Assembly: GCA_035536775.1 (NCBI GenBank)
Contig: DATLNM010000028.1
Span: 45,720-109,719 of the forward strand
Direction: 5' to 3'
Origin: DATLNM01 sp035536775
Lineage (GTDB): Bacteria > Actinomycetota > CADDZG01 > WHSQ01
Length of the DNA stretch: 64,000 nucleotides
The notes beneath the pieces were generated by a model. That model saw nothing but the letters and a program-made list of their open reading frames with translations. It searched no databases and was not told the origin of the DNA. Shown piece after piece: positions 50,150-59,159 of this stretch; position 1 is the stretch's first letter, and every line of letters starts with the position of its first letter. Made by a program: the position numbers and the translations under genes.

Positions 50150-52789
50150 GTGGGGATCGTCGATGAGTTCCAGGACACCTACGGGTTCGACTTCGACGAT
50201 TTCCAACGGGGAGCGTGTGATGCCCTCGTGGACGGGTCGTCGGTCCTGGTGGCTGCCCCTACCGGGTCGGGCAAGACCGTGGTCGGCGAATTCGCGGCGT
50301 GGCTCGCGTCGCGCGGGAGCGGCAAGACCTTCTATACAACCCCGATAAAGGCGCTCTCGAACCAGAAGTTCAGCGACTTCGAGGCGATCTACGGCTCAGG
50401 GCGGGTCGGCCTTCTCACGGGTGACAACTCGATCAACGGCAACGCGCCTATCGTGGTCATGACGACCGAGGTGCTCCGCAACATGATTTACGAGGACTCT
50501 CCCGACCTCGATTCCCTCGAGTACGTCGTGCTGGACGAGGTCCACTACCTACAGGATCGTTACCGAGGCGGCGTGTGGGAGGAGATCCTCATCCACCTTC
50601 CCGTCGACGTGAAGACCATCTCTCTCTCGGCGACGGTCTCGAACGCGGAGGAGTTCGCCGAGTGGCTCCAGACGTTGCGCGGCCGAACCGAGGTCATCAT
50701 CGAGGACCGCAGGCCGATCGAGATCCGTCACTGGTACTTCGCGTCGGACGAACTCTTGCCGATGTTCGTGGCGAAGCCGAACGGTGATCTGATTCCCAAC
50801 CCGCGAGCCCGCGAGTTCGAACGTCGCAGCCGCCGTCCGCAATCGAGACCCGGGCGCGGCGAGCGACGTGAGCGCGAGAAGAGAGCGCGGGCGCCGCGTC
50901 GCACCGAGGTCATCGAACGGCTCCGGTCGGAGTCGATGCTGCCTGCGATCTATTTCCTCTTCTCCCGCAAAGGTTGCGACCAGGCTCTCCAGCAGTGCTT
51001 GCACGACAACATCAGGCTCACGACCTCAGATGAGAGGCGCGCGATCCGGACGTATGTCGAAGAGCGTGTGGGCGAGCTATCTCCCAACGAGCTCGATGTG
51101 CTCGGCTATCACGACTGGATCAGCGCGCTCGTGCGAGGGGTGGCGTCTCACCATGCCGGGTTGATCCCACCGTTCAAGGAGACTGTCGAGAAACTCTTCC
51201 TCCAGGGACTCATCAAGGTCGTCTTCGCCACCGAGACCCTCGCGTTGGGCATCAATATGCCGGCGCGGTCCGTCGTGCTCGAGAGCTTGATGAAGTTCAC
51301 TGGGGAGAAGCACGAACAGATCACTCCTGGGCAGTACACGCAGCTCTCGGGACGCGCCGGACGGCGGGGGATAGACGAGATAGGCCACAGCGTCGTCCTG
51401 TGGCAACGCTTCATCCCGTTCGACTCGATCTCGCGCCTCGCTTCGACGCGTACCTACGAGCTCCAATCATCGTTTCAGCCCTCCTACAACATGGCCGTGA
51501 ACCTCGTGCGCAACTACGACTTCGCGGAGGCCGAGCATCTCGTGAACTCGTCGTTCGCGCAGTTTCAAGCTGACCGAGACGTCGTGAAGCTCGAGCGTCG
51601 ACGGGAGTCGCAAGCCGCATATCTCGCCTCGTACCGGGAGCGGATGAGCTGCGAGCTGGGCGACTTCGATGAGTACTGGGAGCTCGCCAGGAAACTGCGC
51701 GAGAGGGTCGACAGTCATGGTGCATCCGATGGTCGCGCCGAGATCGGCCGGCGGCTGGCAGCCCTGCGGCGTGGGGACGTGTTCGATGTTCCGGAGGGCC
51801 GCAGACGTGGCCGCTATGTAGCCATTGAGGTGACGACCGTTCCCGGCGAAGGGTCTGCGAAGATCCTCGCTCTGTCCGAGGACCGCACCGTGATCCGTCT
51901 CGGGGTGATGGATTTCCGGCGCGCCCCGGTCCGGCGTGGGCGCGTGATGCTCCCGAAGGACCTGCGCGTCAAGGACGCGTCGTCGCGCCGCAAGATCGTC
52001 CGTTTGATGGACTCGGTCGATGAAGTCCCCGCGGCTGAGGCTAGGGAGCGATCGGCCGATCCAGAGGAGAGTGCGCTCGCCGATTCAATGGAACGTCATC
52101 CCTGTCACACGTGTCCCGATGTCGGCAGGCACCTTCACTACGCGGAGCGTGCTGCCCGACTCGAGCGCGAGGTCTCGCGGCTGGACCGCCGGATCGGTCG
52201 TCAGACGGGGACCCTGGCGCGGCGGTTCGAGAAGGTCCTCGGGGTCCTCGAGGATCTCGGTTATGTCGACGACTGGCAACTGACGGACAAGGGGGAGATC
52301 CTCACCCGGGTCTATAACGAATCAGACCTCCTGGTTGTCGAGGCCCTCGACCGTGGGCTCCTCGAGGAGCTGGACGCGCCGGAGCTCGCCGCGGTGTGCT
52401 CGTCGCTCGTGTACGAGGCGCGCGGTCCCGAGAGCGACACCGTCGCCGACATGCCGACGGCGAAGAGCCGTGAGGTCTATTCGGAGCTTCTCGATCTGTG
52501 GCGATGGATCAGGCGTAAGGAGGACGATCGGGGCATCGAGCTCACCCGAGAACCGGATCCAGGGTTCGCCGAGACCGCTCACCGCTGGGCGTCCGGGTGG
52601 CCGCTCGAGAACGTCCTCGAGGAGGACGCTCCGGCCGGTGACTTCGTGCGATCAACCAAGCAACTCGTGGATCTCCTCCGACAGGTGGAGCTCGTCGGCC
52701 CGATCGGAGCACGCGTCGTGGAGACTGTGAGCGAGGCGATCGAAGGGCTCCAGCGGGGCGTCGTCGCGTACTCGAGCTTAGATATCTAG
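50150..52789 (+). CDS. helY: Ski2/HelY-type DExH RNA helicase
   Basis: 879 residues from GTG 50150 after GGCGAGGA. Motif I APTGSGKT, Ia 'TTPIKALSNQKF', II DEVHYLQD (DExH), III SLSAT, and QLSGRAGRRG (VI) define a Ski2-like helicase; 'MERHPCHTCPDVGRHLHYAERAARLERE' gives the Cys-containing insert and the C-terminal helical bundle (DSHCT-like). Mycobacterial HelY is the named relative. Probable role in RNA turnover. The standard end of the proteasome-linked gene series. Confidence 0.94.
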   Translation: MGIVDEFQDTYGFDFDDFQRGACDALVDGSSVLVAAPTGSGKTVVGEFAAWLASRGSGKTFYTTPIKALSNQKFSDFEAIYGSGRVGLLTGDNSINGNAPIVVMTTEVLRNMIYEDSPDLDSLEYVVLDEVHYLQDRYRGGVWEEILIHLPVDVKTISLSATVSNAEEFAEWLQTLRGRTEVIIEDRRPIEIRHWYFASDELLPMFVAKPNGDLIPNPRAREFERRSRRPQSRPGRGERREREKRARAPRRTEVIERLRSESMLPAIYFLFSRKGCDQALQQCLHDNIRLTTSDERRAIRTYVEERVGELSPNELDVLGYHDWISALVRGVASHHAGLIPPFKETVEKLFLQGLIKVVFATETLALGINMPARSVVLESLMKFTGEKHEQITPGQYTQLSGRAGRRGIDEIGHSVVLWQRFIPFDSISRLASTRTYELQSSFQPSYNMAVNLVRNYDFAEAEHLVNSSFAQFQADRDVVKLERRRESQAAYLASYRERMSCELGDFDEYWELARKLRERVDSHGASDGRAEIGRRLAALRRGDVFDVPEGRRRGRYVAIEVTTVPGEGSAKILALSEDRTVIRLGVMDFRRAPVRRGRVMLPKDLRVKDASSRRKIVRLMDSVDEVPAAEARERSADPEESALADSMERHPCHTCPDVGRHLHYAERAARLEREVSRLDRRIGRQTGTLARRFEKVLGVLEDLGYVDDWQLTDKGEILTRVYNESDLLVVEALDRGLLEELDAPELAAVCSSLVYEARGPESDTVADMPTAKSREVYSELLDLWRWIRRKEDDRGIELTREPDPGFAETAHRWASGWPLENVLEEDAPAGDFVRSTKQLVDLLRQVELVGPIGARVVETVSEAIEGLQRGVVAYSSLDI

Positions 52790-52792
52790 GAT
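52787..52792 (+). promoter_or_regulatory. Leaderless-type -10 box (TAGGAT)
   Basis: TAGGAT overlaps the helY stop codon (TAG) and ends exactly 6 nt before the thiolase ATG at 52799. Confidence 0.55.
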
Positions 52793-52798
52793 GCGTCC

Positions 52799-54004
52799 AT
52801 GAGGGAAGTGTTCATCGTCGATGCGGTTCGGACGCCGGTCGGTAGGTTCGGGGGGGCCCTGGCGGGTGTGCGCCCGGATGACCTCGCCGCGCACGTGATC
52901 GCTGCCCTCGTGGAGCGCAATTCGATCGACGGCGCCCGGATCGACGATGTTGTGTGGGGAGCGGCCAATCAGTCCGGGGAGGACAACCGCAACGTCGCGC
53001 GCATGGCAGCGCTGCTCGCCGGGCTGCCCGTATCGGTGCCCGGCGCGACGGTGAACCGACTGTGTGGGTCCGGGCTGGAGGCGGTGAACTGCGGGTACCG
53101 CGAGATCCGCAGCGCCGAGGCCGAGCTCGTCATCTCAGGTGGCTCCGAGTCGATGACGCGTGCCCCGTTCGTGATGGCCAAGCAGGGAGACGCATGGGGG
53201 CGGTCGGCCGAGGTCTACGACACCACGCTGGGCTGGCGATTCGTGAACCCCCGCTTGAAGGAGCGCTACGGCGCCGATCCGATGGGGGTCACGGCGGAAA
53301 TCATCGCCGACGAGCTTTCGATAAGCCGCGAGGACCAAGATGCATTCGCCGTCGAGAGCCAGAGGAGAGCTGCGGTCGCGATCGATGAGGGGCGGTTCAA
53401 GGATCAGATCGTCGCGATCGAGATTCCCGCGCGGAAGGGTCCGCCCGTCGTCGTGGACGGCGACGAGGCCCCGCGACCCGCGACCGCGCGCGAGGGTCTT
53501 GCCGCGCTGCGCCCTGCATTCGCGGAAGGCGGAACGGTGACGGCGGGGAACTCCTCGGGTATCAACGACGGCGCGTCCGGCGTCCTGCTCGCGTCTGAGG
53601 AAACTCTCGAGGCAGCGGGGTGGACCCCGATGGCGAGGGTCGTCACCTCGGCCGTCGCCGGCGTAGAACCAAAGCGAATGAGCGTAGGTCCCGTGTTCGC
53701 GACCCGCAAGGCACTTGAGCGAGCAGGGTTGACCATCGACGACATGGATCTCATCGAGCTCAACGAGGCATTCGCCGCTCAGTCGCTCGCATGTATCCGT
53801 GAGCTCGACCTCGACCAGGAGAGGGTCAACGTTAATGGGGGAGCGATCGCGCTCGGTCATCCCCTCGGCTCATCCGGGGCGCGCATCCTCACGACGCTCG
53901 TACACGAGATGGTGCGTCGCGATGCCCGCTATGGGCTCGCGACCATGTGCATCGGCGTGGGCCAGGGGATCGCGACGATCGTCGAGAACACACGCCGCAC
54001 TTGA
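52799..54004 (+). CDS. Acetyl-CoA C-acyltransferase (thiolase)
   Basis: 401 residues. Condenses or cleaves 3-ketoacyl-CoA. Catalytic Cys89 in NRLCGSGLEAV, His in 'GGAIALGHPLGSSGARI', and second Cys in 'TMCIGVGQG'. Sequence pattern ('SGEDNRNVARMAALLAGLP', 'YDTTLGWRFVNPRL') resembles the acetyl-CoA/3-oxoadipyl-CoA thiolase branch, but no aromatic catabolism genes are nearby, so beta-oxidation or acetoacetyl-CoA metabolism is more likely. TTGA overlap with the next gene. Confidence 0.94.
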   Translation: MREVFIVDAVRTPVGRFGGALAGVRPDDLAAHVIAALVERNSIDGARIDDVVWGAANQSGEDNRNVARMAALLAGLPVSVPGATVNRLCGSGLEAVNCGYREIRSAEAELVISGGSESMTRAPFVMAKQGDAWGRSAEVYDTTLGWRFVNPRLKERYGADPMGVTAEIIADELSISREDQDAFAVESQRRAAVAIDEGRFKDQIVAIEIPARKGPPVVVDGDEAPRPATAREGLAALRPAFAEGGTVTAGNSSGINDGASGVLLASEETLEAAGWTPMARVVTSAVAGVEPKRMSVGPVFATRKALERAGLTIDDMDLIELNEAFAAQSLACIRELDLDQERVNVNGGAIALGHPLGSSGARILTTLVHEMVRRDARYGLATMCIGVGQGIATIVENTRRT

Positions 54005-55395
54005 CCGCCGCCGCAGAAGCTCTTTCGGGCCTCCTAGGCGATGCCTCGGTTAGCACGATCGCCGTCGACCTCGAGGAGCACGCGCGCGATTGGTCGGCAG
54101 GACCCGCGATCGAGATGCGTTCCGGAACCGCCCTTCCCCTTCCTTCGTGCGTCGTTCGTCCGCGCTCGACCGCCAACGTTTCCGAGATACTTCGTTGGGC
54201 CAACGACACCGGCACACCTATCGTGCCGTTCGGAGCCGGATCGGGCGTGTGCAACGGGATCCGTCCCGAGGGGGCGGTCGTGGTGGATCTCCGTGCGATG
54301 GATCGCGTGCTGGACATCGATGCGAAGAGCATGTTGGTGCGCGCCGAGGCCGGAATCATGGGACCTGCACTCGACGCCAGGTTGCGCGCCGAGGGCTTGA
54401 TGCTCGGACACGAGCCGCAGTCGATCGCGATCTCGACCCTCGGTGGGTGGGTCGCGACGCGCGCGTGTGGGCAGCTTTCGGCCCGCTACGGCGGGATCGA
54501 GGACCTCGTCATCGGACTCGAGGCTGTGTTGCCGGGCGGGAAGATTGTCCGTTCACGGCCCGTGGCGCGGCGTTCGACCGGTCCCGACGTTGCAGCGCTC
54601 ATGATCGGCTCCGAGGGGTCGCTCGGCATCGTCACGGAGGCGACGTTGAAGGTCGTGAGCGTCCCCGAGGAGCGGGAAGACCGCGTCGTCCGCTTCGAAC
54701 GCATGGCCGACGGCATCGCTGCGTGCCGCGCTCTCGCACAGTCAGACCTCACTCCGACGGTTGTGCGGCTGTACGACGAGACCGACTCGACGATCTTCCT
54801 GCGCCATCATCCCGATGAGCCGCAAGGGGTCTTGCTGCTGTTGTCCTTCGACGGCGACGATGCCAGGGGTCGCGCGGAGCGCGCGGTTGCTCTTACGGGA
54901 GGCGTCCTCGGCAACGCCCATCTCGTCGAACATTGGTGGAGCCATCGCAACGACGCGGTCGAAGACTTCAAGGAGCTGATCGCTGGACGTGGGCTCCTCG
55001 GACCGCATGCGGTGGTGGACACCATGGAGGTGTCGGGTACCTGGACCGGGCTGCGCGATCTCTATCACGGCATCAAGGATGCACTGACGCCCGACGCGGC
55101 GCTGCTCGGCTGTCACGTCTCGCACATCTATCCGCACGGCGCCTGCCTGTACTTCACGCTCGCGGCGCCTGCCGAGGACGACGTTTCGGCCGCGGCGCTC
55201 CTCGGGACGTGGTGGGAGAAGGGCATGGACGTCTGTACCGAGGTCGGCGGCGCGATCTCACACCACCATGGCGTCGGCCGCCTCAAGGCCGCCTGGTTGC
55301 CTGCGGAGCTCGACGGGTGGTGGGACGTCCTCGTCGCGGTCAAGCGCGCCGTCGATCCGAAGGGCATCATGAACCCCGGAGTGCTGGGCCTGTGA
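54001..55395 (+). CDS. FAD-binding oxidase (alkyl-DHAP synthase/glycolate oxidase-like)
   Basis: 464 residues from TTG 54001 (overlap TTGA with the thiolase stop). PCMH-type FAD domain: 'IVPFGAGSGVCNGIRPEGAVVVDLRAMDRVLDID' and 'GWVATRACGQLSARYGGIEDLVIGLEAVLPGG'; C-terminal cap ends 'HHHGVGRLKAAWLP ... VKRAVDPKGIMNPGVLG'. Those motifs match alkyldihydroxyacetonephosphate synthase-like enzymes of ether-lipid synthesis. The following lipid kinase gene fits a lipid role; exact substrate unproven. Confidence 0.88.
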   Translation: MTAAAEALSGLLGDASVSTIAVDLEEHARDWSAGPAIEMRSGTALPLPSCVVRPRSTANVSEILRWANDTGTPIVPFGAGSGVCNGIRPEGAVVVDLRAMDRVLDIDAKSMLVRAEAGIMGPALDARLRAEGLMLGHEPQSIAISTLGGWVATRACGQLSARYGGIEDLVIGLEAVLPGGKIVRSRPVARRSTGPDVAALMIGSEGSLGIVTEATLKVVSVPEEREDRVVRFERMADGIAACRALAQSDLTPTVVRLYDETDSTIFLRHHPDEPQGVLLLLSFDGDDARGRAERAVALTGGVLGNAHLVEHWWSHRNDAVEDFKELIAGRGLLGPHAVVDTMEVSGTWTGLRDLYHGIKDALTPDAALLGCHVSHIYPHGACLYFTLAAPAEDDVSAAALLGTWWEKGMDVCTEVGGAISHHHGVGRLKAAWLPAELDGWWDVLVAVKRAVDPKGIMNPGVLGL

Positions 55396-56312
55396 GCTCG
55401 GCGTTCGGCCCGATCACCCTCATCGCGAACCGGCGTTCCGGCAGGGGGCGCGTCGCCCAGACGCTCGAAGCGGTCGAGGCGCAGCTCAAGGAACGCGACC
55501 TCGAGTACAAGATCCGCTATACGGAGCGGCGTGGGCATGCGACAGAGATCGCGAGTGAGGAGTTGGACGGCGGATCTCGATTCCTCGTCGCCGTCGGCGG
55601 AGACGGGACCATCCACGAAGTCGTCAACGGGATGATCCGGGACGACAAAGCGATCGCACCTGAAGCCGTCCTCGGGGTCGTAGCCGCAGGCACCGGTTGC
55701 GACTTCATCAAGACGTTCGGGTTGCCCTCGGACGCGAAGTTCGCCGTGCGCCATCTCGATGGTGAAGACTCGTTCCCGATCGACATCGGGAAGATCACCT
55801 TCACCCGCGATGGGGCAGAGGAGATCCGCTACTTCGCGAATATCGCACAAGCAGGGATCGGCGCGGCTGTGGTCGAGCGCGCCGAGCGCTTGCCGCGCTG
55901 GCTCGGCCCCACGGTCTACTTCTTCGCTTTCTGGATGACGATCCGAACGCACCGGGTCGCGCGGGTGACCGTCGATCTCGTGGACCGAACCTACGAAGGC
56001 CCGATGAACAACATGGTCATCGCAAACTGCCAATACTTCGGTGGCGGCATGAAGGTCGCGCCCAAGGCTGCTCCGACGGACGGATTGCTCGACATCCAGA
56101 TCGAGTTCGCTCGCAAGAAAGACGCGATCGCTTTGATCCCGAAGATCTACAAGGGCCAGCACGTCCCGCACCCGAGTATCAAAGAGGCAAAGCGCGTCAG
56201 CGCCGCGATCGAGGCCGACCGACCTCTCCTGATCGAAGCCGACGGAGAGGTCCTAGGACACACCCCTGCGCGCTTCGAGGTGCTTCCGGACATCCTGAAT
56301 CTAAAGGTTTGA
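55392..56312 (+). CDS. Diacylglycerol/lipid kinase (YegS/LCB5 family)
   Basis: 306 residues from GTG 55392 (overlap GTGA). Diacylglycerol kinase catalytic fold: 'ITLIANRRSGRGR', 'FLVAVGGDGTIHEVVNGMI', 'LGVVAAGTGCDFIKTFGLP' and 'NCQYFGGGMKVAPKAAPTDGLLDI'. Transfers ATP phosphate to a lipid hydroxyl. In an apparent three-gene unit with the thiolase and FAD oxidase. Confidence 0.93.
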   Translation: MSSAFGPITLIANRRSGRGRVAQTLEAVEAQLKERDLEYKIRYTERRGHATEIASEELDGGSRFLVAVGGDGTIHEVVNGMIRDDKAIAPEAVLGVVAAGTGCDFIKTFGLPSDAKFAVRHLDGEDSFPIDIGKITFTRDGAEEIRYFANIAQAGIGAAVVERAERLPRWLGPTVYFFAFWMTIRTHRVARVTVDLVDRTYEGPMNNMVIANCQYFGGGMKVAPKAAPTDGLLDIQIEFARKKDAIALIPKIYKGQHVPHPSIKEAKRVSAAIEADRPLLIEADGEVLGHTPARFEVLPDILNLKV

Positions 56313-56317
56313 CCGAC

Positions 56318-57172
56318 TCAGGTCGTAGCCCCCACCCCAGCCACTAAGTCGGCGCGGAGCTCGTCGGGAAACTCGATGGGCAGGTAATGAGTGGCACCGT
56401 CGTAAACCTTGAGCTCTGCGCGGGGCATCCGCCGACTCATCTGACGCACCATCGCGAGTGGGGTCCACCGGTCGGCTCCACCCGCGATCAGCGAGACAGG
56501 TGATTCGATCGTGCTGAGGAGCTCCTCGCCACTGTCACCGACGACGGCTTCATATGTAGCGAGCAGATGACGGGCGTCGCATGCAGCCATCCCGGAGAGA
56601 TGCCGCACGAGCAGTTCGATGTCTGCGGTGGGGCCCACCATTCCGGACTGGCGCACGAGCCCCGCGGCCTCCGGACGTCCCATCATTCGTCGGAACGGCG
56701 CTTCGATATGCCCGGGAAAATGTTTGGCCACGGACGCCAGAAGCGGTAGCGCCGACGAGATCTCGAGACGTCGGAACAACCGGCCGACCGGATGGCCGTA
56801 GCCGGCGCACACCATGACGAGTCCACCCACTCTGGATGGGACCTCGGCCGCAAGCTCGAGAGCGATGCGACCCCCCGTGCTCCAGGTCAGGATGGTGAAG
56901 CGCTCGAGGTCGAAATGGCCGGCGACCGCGAGCGCGTCCTCGGCATGAACGGCGGGGCCCTCCCGGCCGGACCGGCCCGCCTCGGAGCCATGGAGGCCGC
57001 GGTAATCCCACGTGACGAGGTTCCAGCGCGCGGGAAGCTTCGCGATCAGGGGTTCCCATACCGCGTCGTTGGCCCCGATCGCATTGGCTAGGAGGACGCC
57101 GGTCCCGTCCTTCTCTCCCCATCTGCGTGCTGCAAGCTTGGTGCCGTCGAACGATGTGACGGTGTCCGTCAT
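56318..57172 (-). CDS. Alpha/beta hydrolase
   Basis: 284 residues. 'VTWDYRGLHGSEAGRSGREGP' and catalytic 'TILTWSTGGRIALELA' give the alpha/beta hydrolase fold; the nucleophile elbow reads T-W-S-T-G, lacking the usual first Gly. Acid in 'IAGGADRWTP', His in 'DGATHYLPIEFPD'. Possibly an esterase or lipase. Its ATG overlaps the glpD stop (ATGA). Convergent with the lipid kinase (5-base gap). Confidence 0.87.
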   Translation of the reverse strand: MTDTVTSFDGTKLAARRWGEKDGTGVLLANAIGANDAVWEPLIAKLPARWNLVTWDYRGLHGSEAGRSGREGPAVHAEDALAVAGHFDLERFTILTWSTGGRIALELAAEVPSRVGGLVMVCAGYGHPVGRLFRRLEISSALPLLASVAKHFPGHIEAPFRRMMGRPEAAGLVRQSGMVGPTADIELLVRHLSGMAACDARHLLATYEAVVGDSGEELLSTIESPVSLIAGGADRWTPLAMVRQMSRRMPRAELKVYDGATHYLPIEFPDELRADLVAGVGATT

Positions 57173-58845
57173 CCTGCCGTCGCTCGTGGAGATGGCCGGC
57201 GCGATCTCTTCGTGGCCCCTTGAGCGAGTGGTGTGCCACGCTCGGCCTCAATCACACGCCGATGTTCGGCGCTCTGGGCGCGCCGCTCCTTGCCTTTCCA
57301 CCCCAGCTCTCGAGACAGGAGCTCGCTCGCGAGAGAGCCGGTGCCGTCACCCGCAGCGTGGTCGGTGAGCGCGAGGCGGGTCCGGCGCGCGAGCAGATCG
57401 TTGAGGGTTGTCACCATCTCGTGGCGCGCGCCGTAGATCCCTTCGGCTGCCAGCGGGATGCACCCGGGTGCCAATGGTCCGGCGAGGTCCTCGGATCTTG
57501 CGATCTCCAGGATGTCGAGTGCGCGGTCGCCGTAGCAACGAACGAGGTTCGAGGCTGCGTCTTCGAGGATGCCGAGCTTGCGGGCCCGGCCGCGCACCGC
57601 ATGGGTCAGCGTATTGACGTTGCTCGAGCCCAACCGGATCCACTTTGTCTTGGAACGGGATGGGCCGGCGATCTCCTCTGACACCTTGTCAACAACGTCA
57701 CGCGCCATACGCCGGTAGGTCGTCAATTTGCCGCCGGTTATCCCGGTGATCCCGGGGGCGATCCCGTAGATGTCATGACGACGCGACAGGTCTGCGGTCA
57801 CATCTGCCTTGCCGGCCAAGAGCGGACGAAGGCCCGCGTAAGCGCTCGCGATGTCGCCCTCATCCAAGCTCAGCCCAAACGTCTTATTGAGCGCGTCGAG
57901 ACAGTAGCGACGGTCCACCTCGTCGACGGACGGAGTGTTGATGTCACCGTCATACGGAGTGTCGGTCGTGCCGACGAGGACCGCATCGAGCCATGGGATG
58001 ACGAACAGCATGCGTTTGCGCTCGGCATCGGGGATGAACGCGGCGGCCTCGGCCATCGGAAGCACATCGCGTCTGAACACGAGGTGAACGCCTTTCGAGG
58101 GCCGCACGCGGGGGTCGAGGGTGGGATCAGCGAGGCGTTCCACGTCGTCGGTCCACACACCGGCCGCGACGATGATCCGGCGTGCGAACACAGGGAAGGT
58201 GGTGCCCCCGACCGTATCGGCGACGTCGGCACGGCAGACTTGCTCGGAGCCTTCCAGAGACCGCACCTCGGCGTAGTTCGCGACTGCGGCGCCGTAGCGA
58301 CGGGCCTGAACGAGGACCTCCATGACAAGTCGAACGTCGTCGGTCTTGCAGTCGTAGAAGAGGTACCCCCCCCGCACCTTGGAGGTCCGAAGCGCGGGGA
58401 CGAGCATCTTCGTCTCGTTCTCATCCAGGTGGCGGTGGATCTTGAGGTTCCGGAACGTCGCCAAAGCGTCGTATGCCCACAGCCCGACACCGAACATCGC
58501 CCGACGGAGGCGATCGGAAACGGGGAGGACGAATGGGATCGGCTCGACGAGATGCGGAGCCAGACGTCGAAGCAGGTCCCGCTCGGTCGATGCCTCCCGC
58601 ATCAGACCGAACTCGCGCTGTTCGAGATAGCGCAGTCCGCCGTGGACCAGTTTCGACGACTTGCTCGAAGTCCCCGACGCGAAGTCGCGCTTCTCGACGA
58701 GGCCGACCCGCAGACCTCGCGCGGCCGCATCGAGGGCAGTCCCGGCACCGGTGATCCCGCCGCCGACGACCAGGACATCAAGGGGATGTTCGGGCGTCGT
58801 CGACGCCAAACGTTCGAGCGCGGCGGTCCGAGTGCCGAGGCTCAC
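57169..58845 (-). CDS. glpD: Glycerol-3-phosphate dehydrogenase (FAD)
   Basis: 558 residues from GTG 58845, which overlaps the upstream stop (GTGA); a longer reading at 58935 is rejected. Oxidises glycerol-3-phosphate to DHAP at the membrane, passing electrons to quinone. FAD site 'DVLVVGGGITGAGTALDAAARGL', 'SSKSSKLVHGGLRYLEQ', 'GVWTDDVERL' and 'GIAPGITGITGGKLTTYRRMA'. It has the C-terminal GlpD extension. In a three-gene unit with the small membrane protein and hydrolase. Confidence 0.95.
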   Translation of the reverse strand: MSLGTRTAALERLASTTPEHPLDVLVVGGGITGAGTALDAAARGLRVGLVEKRDFASGTSSKSSKLVHGGLRYLEQREFGLMREASTERDLLRRLAPHLVEPIPFVLPVSDRLRRAMFGVGLWAYDALATFRNLKIHRHLDENETKMLVPALRTSKVRGGYLFYDCKTDDVRLVMEVLVQARRYGAAVANYAEVRSLEGSEQVCRADVADTVGGTTFPVFARRIIVAAGVWTDDVERLADPTLDPRVRPSKGVHLVFRRDVLPMAEAAAFIPDAERKRMLFVIPWLDAVLVGTTDTPYDGDINTPSVDEVDRRYCLDALNKTFGLSLDEGDIASAYAGLRPLLAGKADVTADLSRRHDIYGIAPGITGITGGKLTTYRRMARDVVDKVSEEIAGPSRSKTKWIRLGSSNVNTLTHAVRGRARKLGILEDAASNLVRCYGDRALDILEIARSEDLAGPLAPGCIPLAAEGIYGARHEMVTTLNDLLARRTRLALTDHAAGDGTGSLASELLSRELGWKGKERRAQSAEHRRVIEAERGTPLAQGATKRSRRPSPRATAG

Positions 58846-59141
58846 GACAACAATCCGACCGCCCAGCGACCGACGGTGACGGCGCCGACCACGATGAGGA
58901 CGATTCCGGTAAGCACGAAGGGCCCTATCCACCAATCGAGCCCGCGACCGAGGGGGTCGTCCTCGTCGGCCTGCGCAGGGCGGATGACGAGCTGGGGCCC
59001 ACCGAGCTGGCTGAAGTGGAGGTGCTCACGCTTGCCCTCGATGACGTCCGCCAGTCCTTGGAGGAGGTCGATGATCTCCTCCTCGTCGACGGTCACGGTC
59101 GCCTCGGTAAGAGACTCCCCAGTCCGGTTCTCGATGCGCAT
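58842..59141 (-). CDS. Small membrane protein
   Basis: 99 residues from the ATG at 59141 (a GTG at 59159 would add six residues). A cytosolic N-terminal part of ~55 residues, rich in Glu/Asp ('TVTVDEEEIIDLLQGLADVIEGK'), is followed by a C-terminal membrane helix (about 72-92). No family recognised. Coupled to glpD by GTGA. Only 18 bases separate it from the divergent acyl-CoA dehydrogenase start. GAGAAT ends 6 nt before its ATG, so its -10 appears to overlap the opposite one. Confidence 0.65.
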   Translation of the reverse strand: MRIENRTGESLTEATVTVDEEEIIDLLQGLADVIEGKREHLHFSQLGGPQLVIRPAQADEDDPLGRGLDWWIGPFVLTGIVLIVVGAVTVGRWAVGLLS

Positions 59142-59146
59142 GGCTT

Positions 59147-59152
59147 TATTCT
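59147..59152 (+). promoter_or_regulatory. Leaderless-type -10 box (TATTCT), shared divergent promoter
   Basis: TATTCT ends 7 nt before the acyl-CoA dehydrogenase ATG at 59160. The same bases read on the minus strand as AGAATA, close to the -10 of the divergent small membrane protein. The two promoters must overlap within 18 bp. Confidence 0.5.
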
Positions 59153-59159
59153 CACGCAC

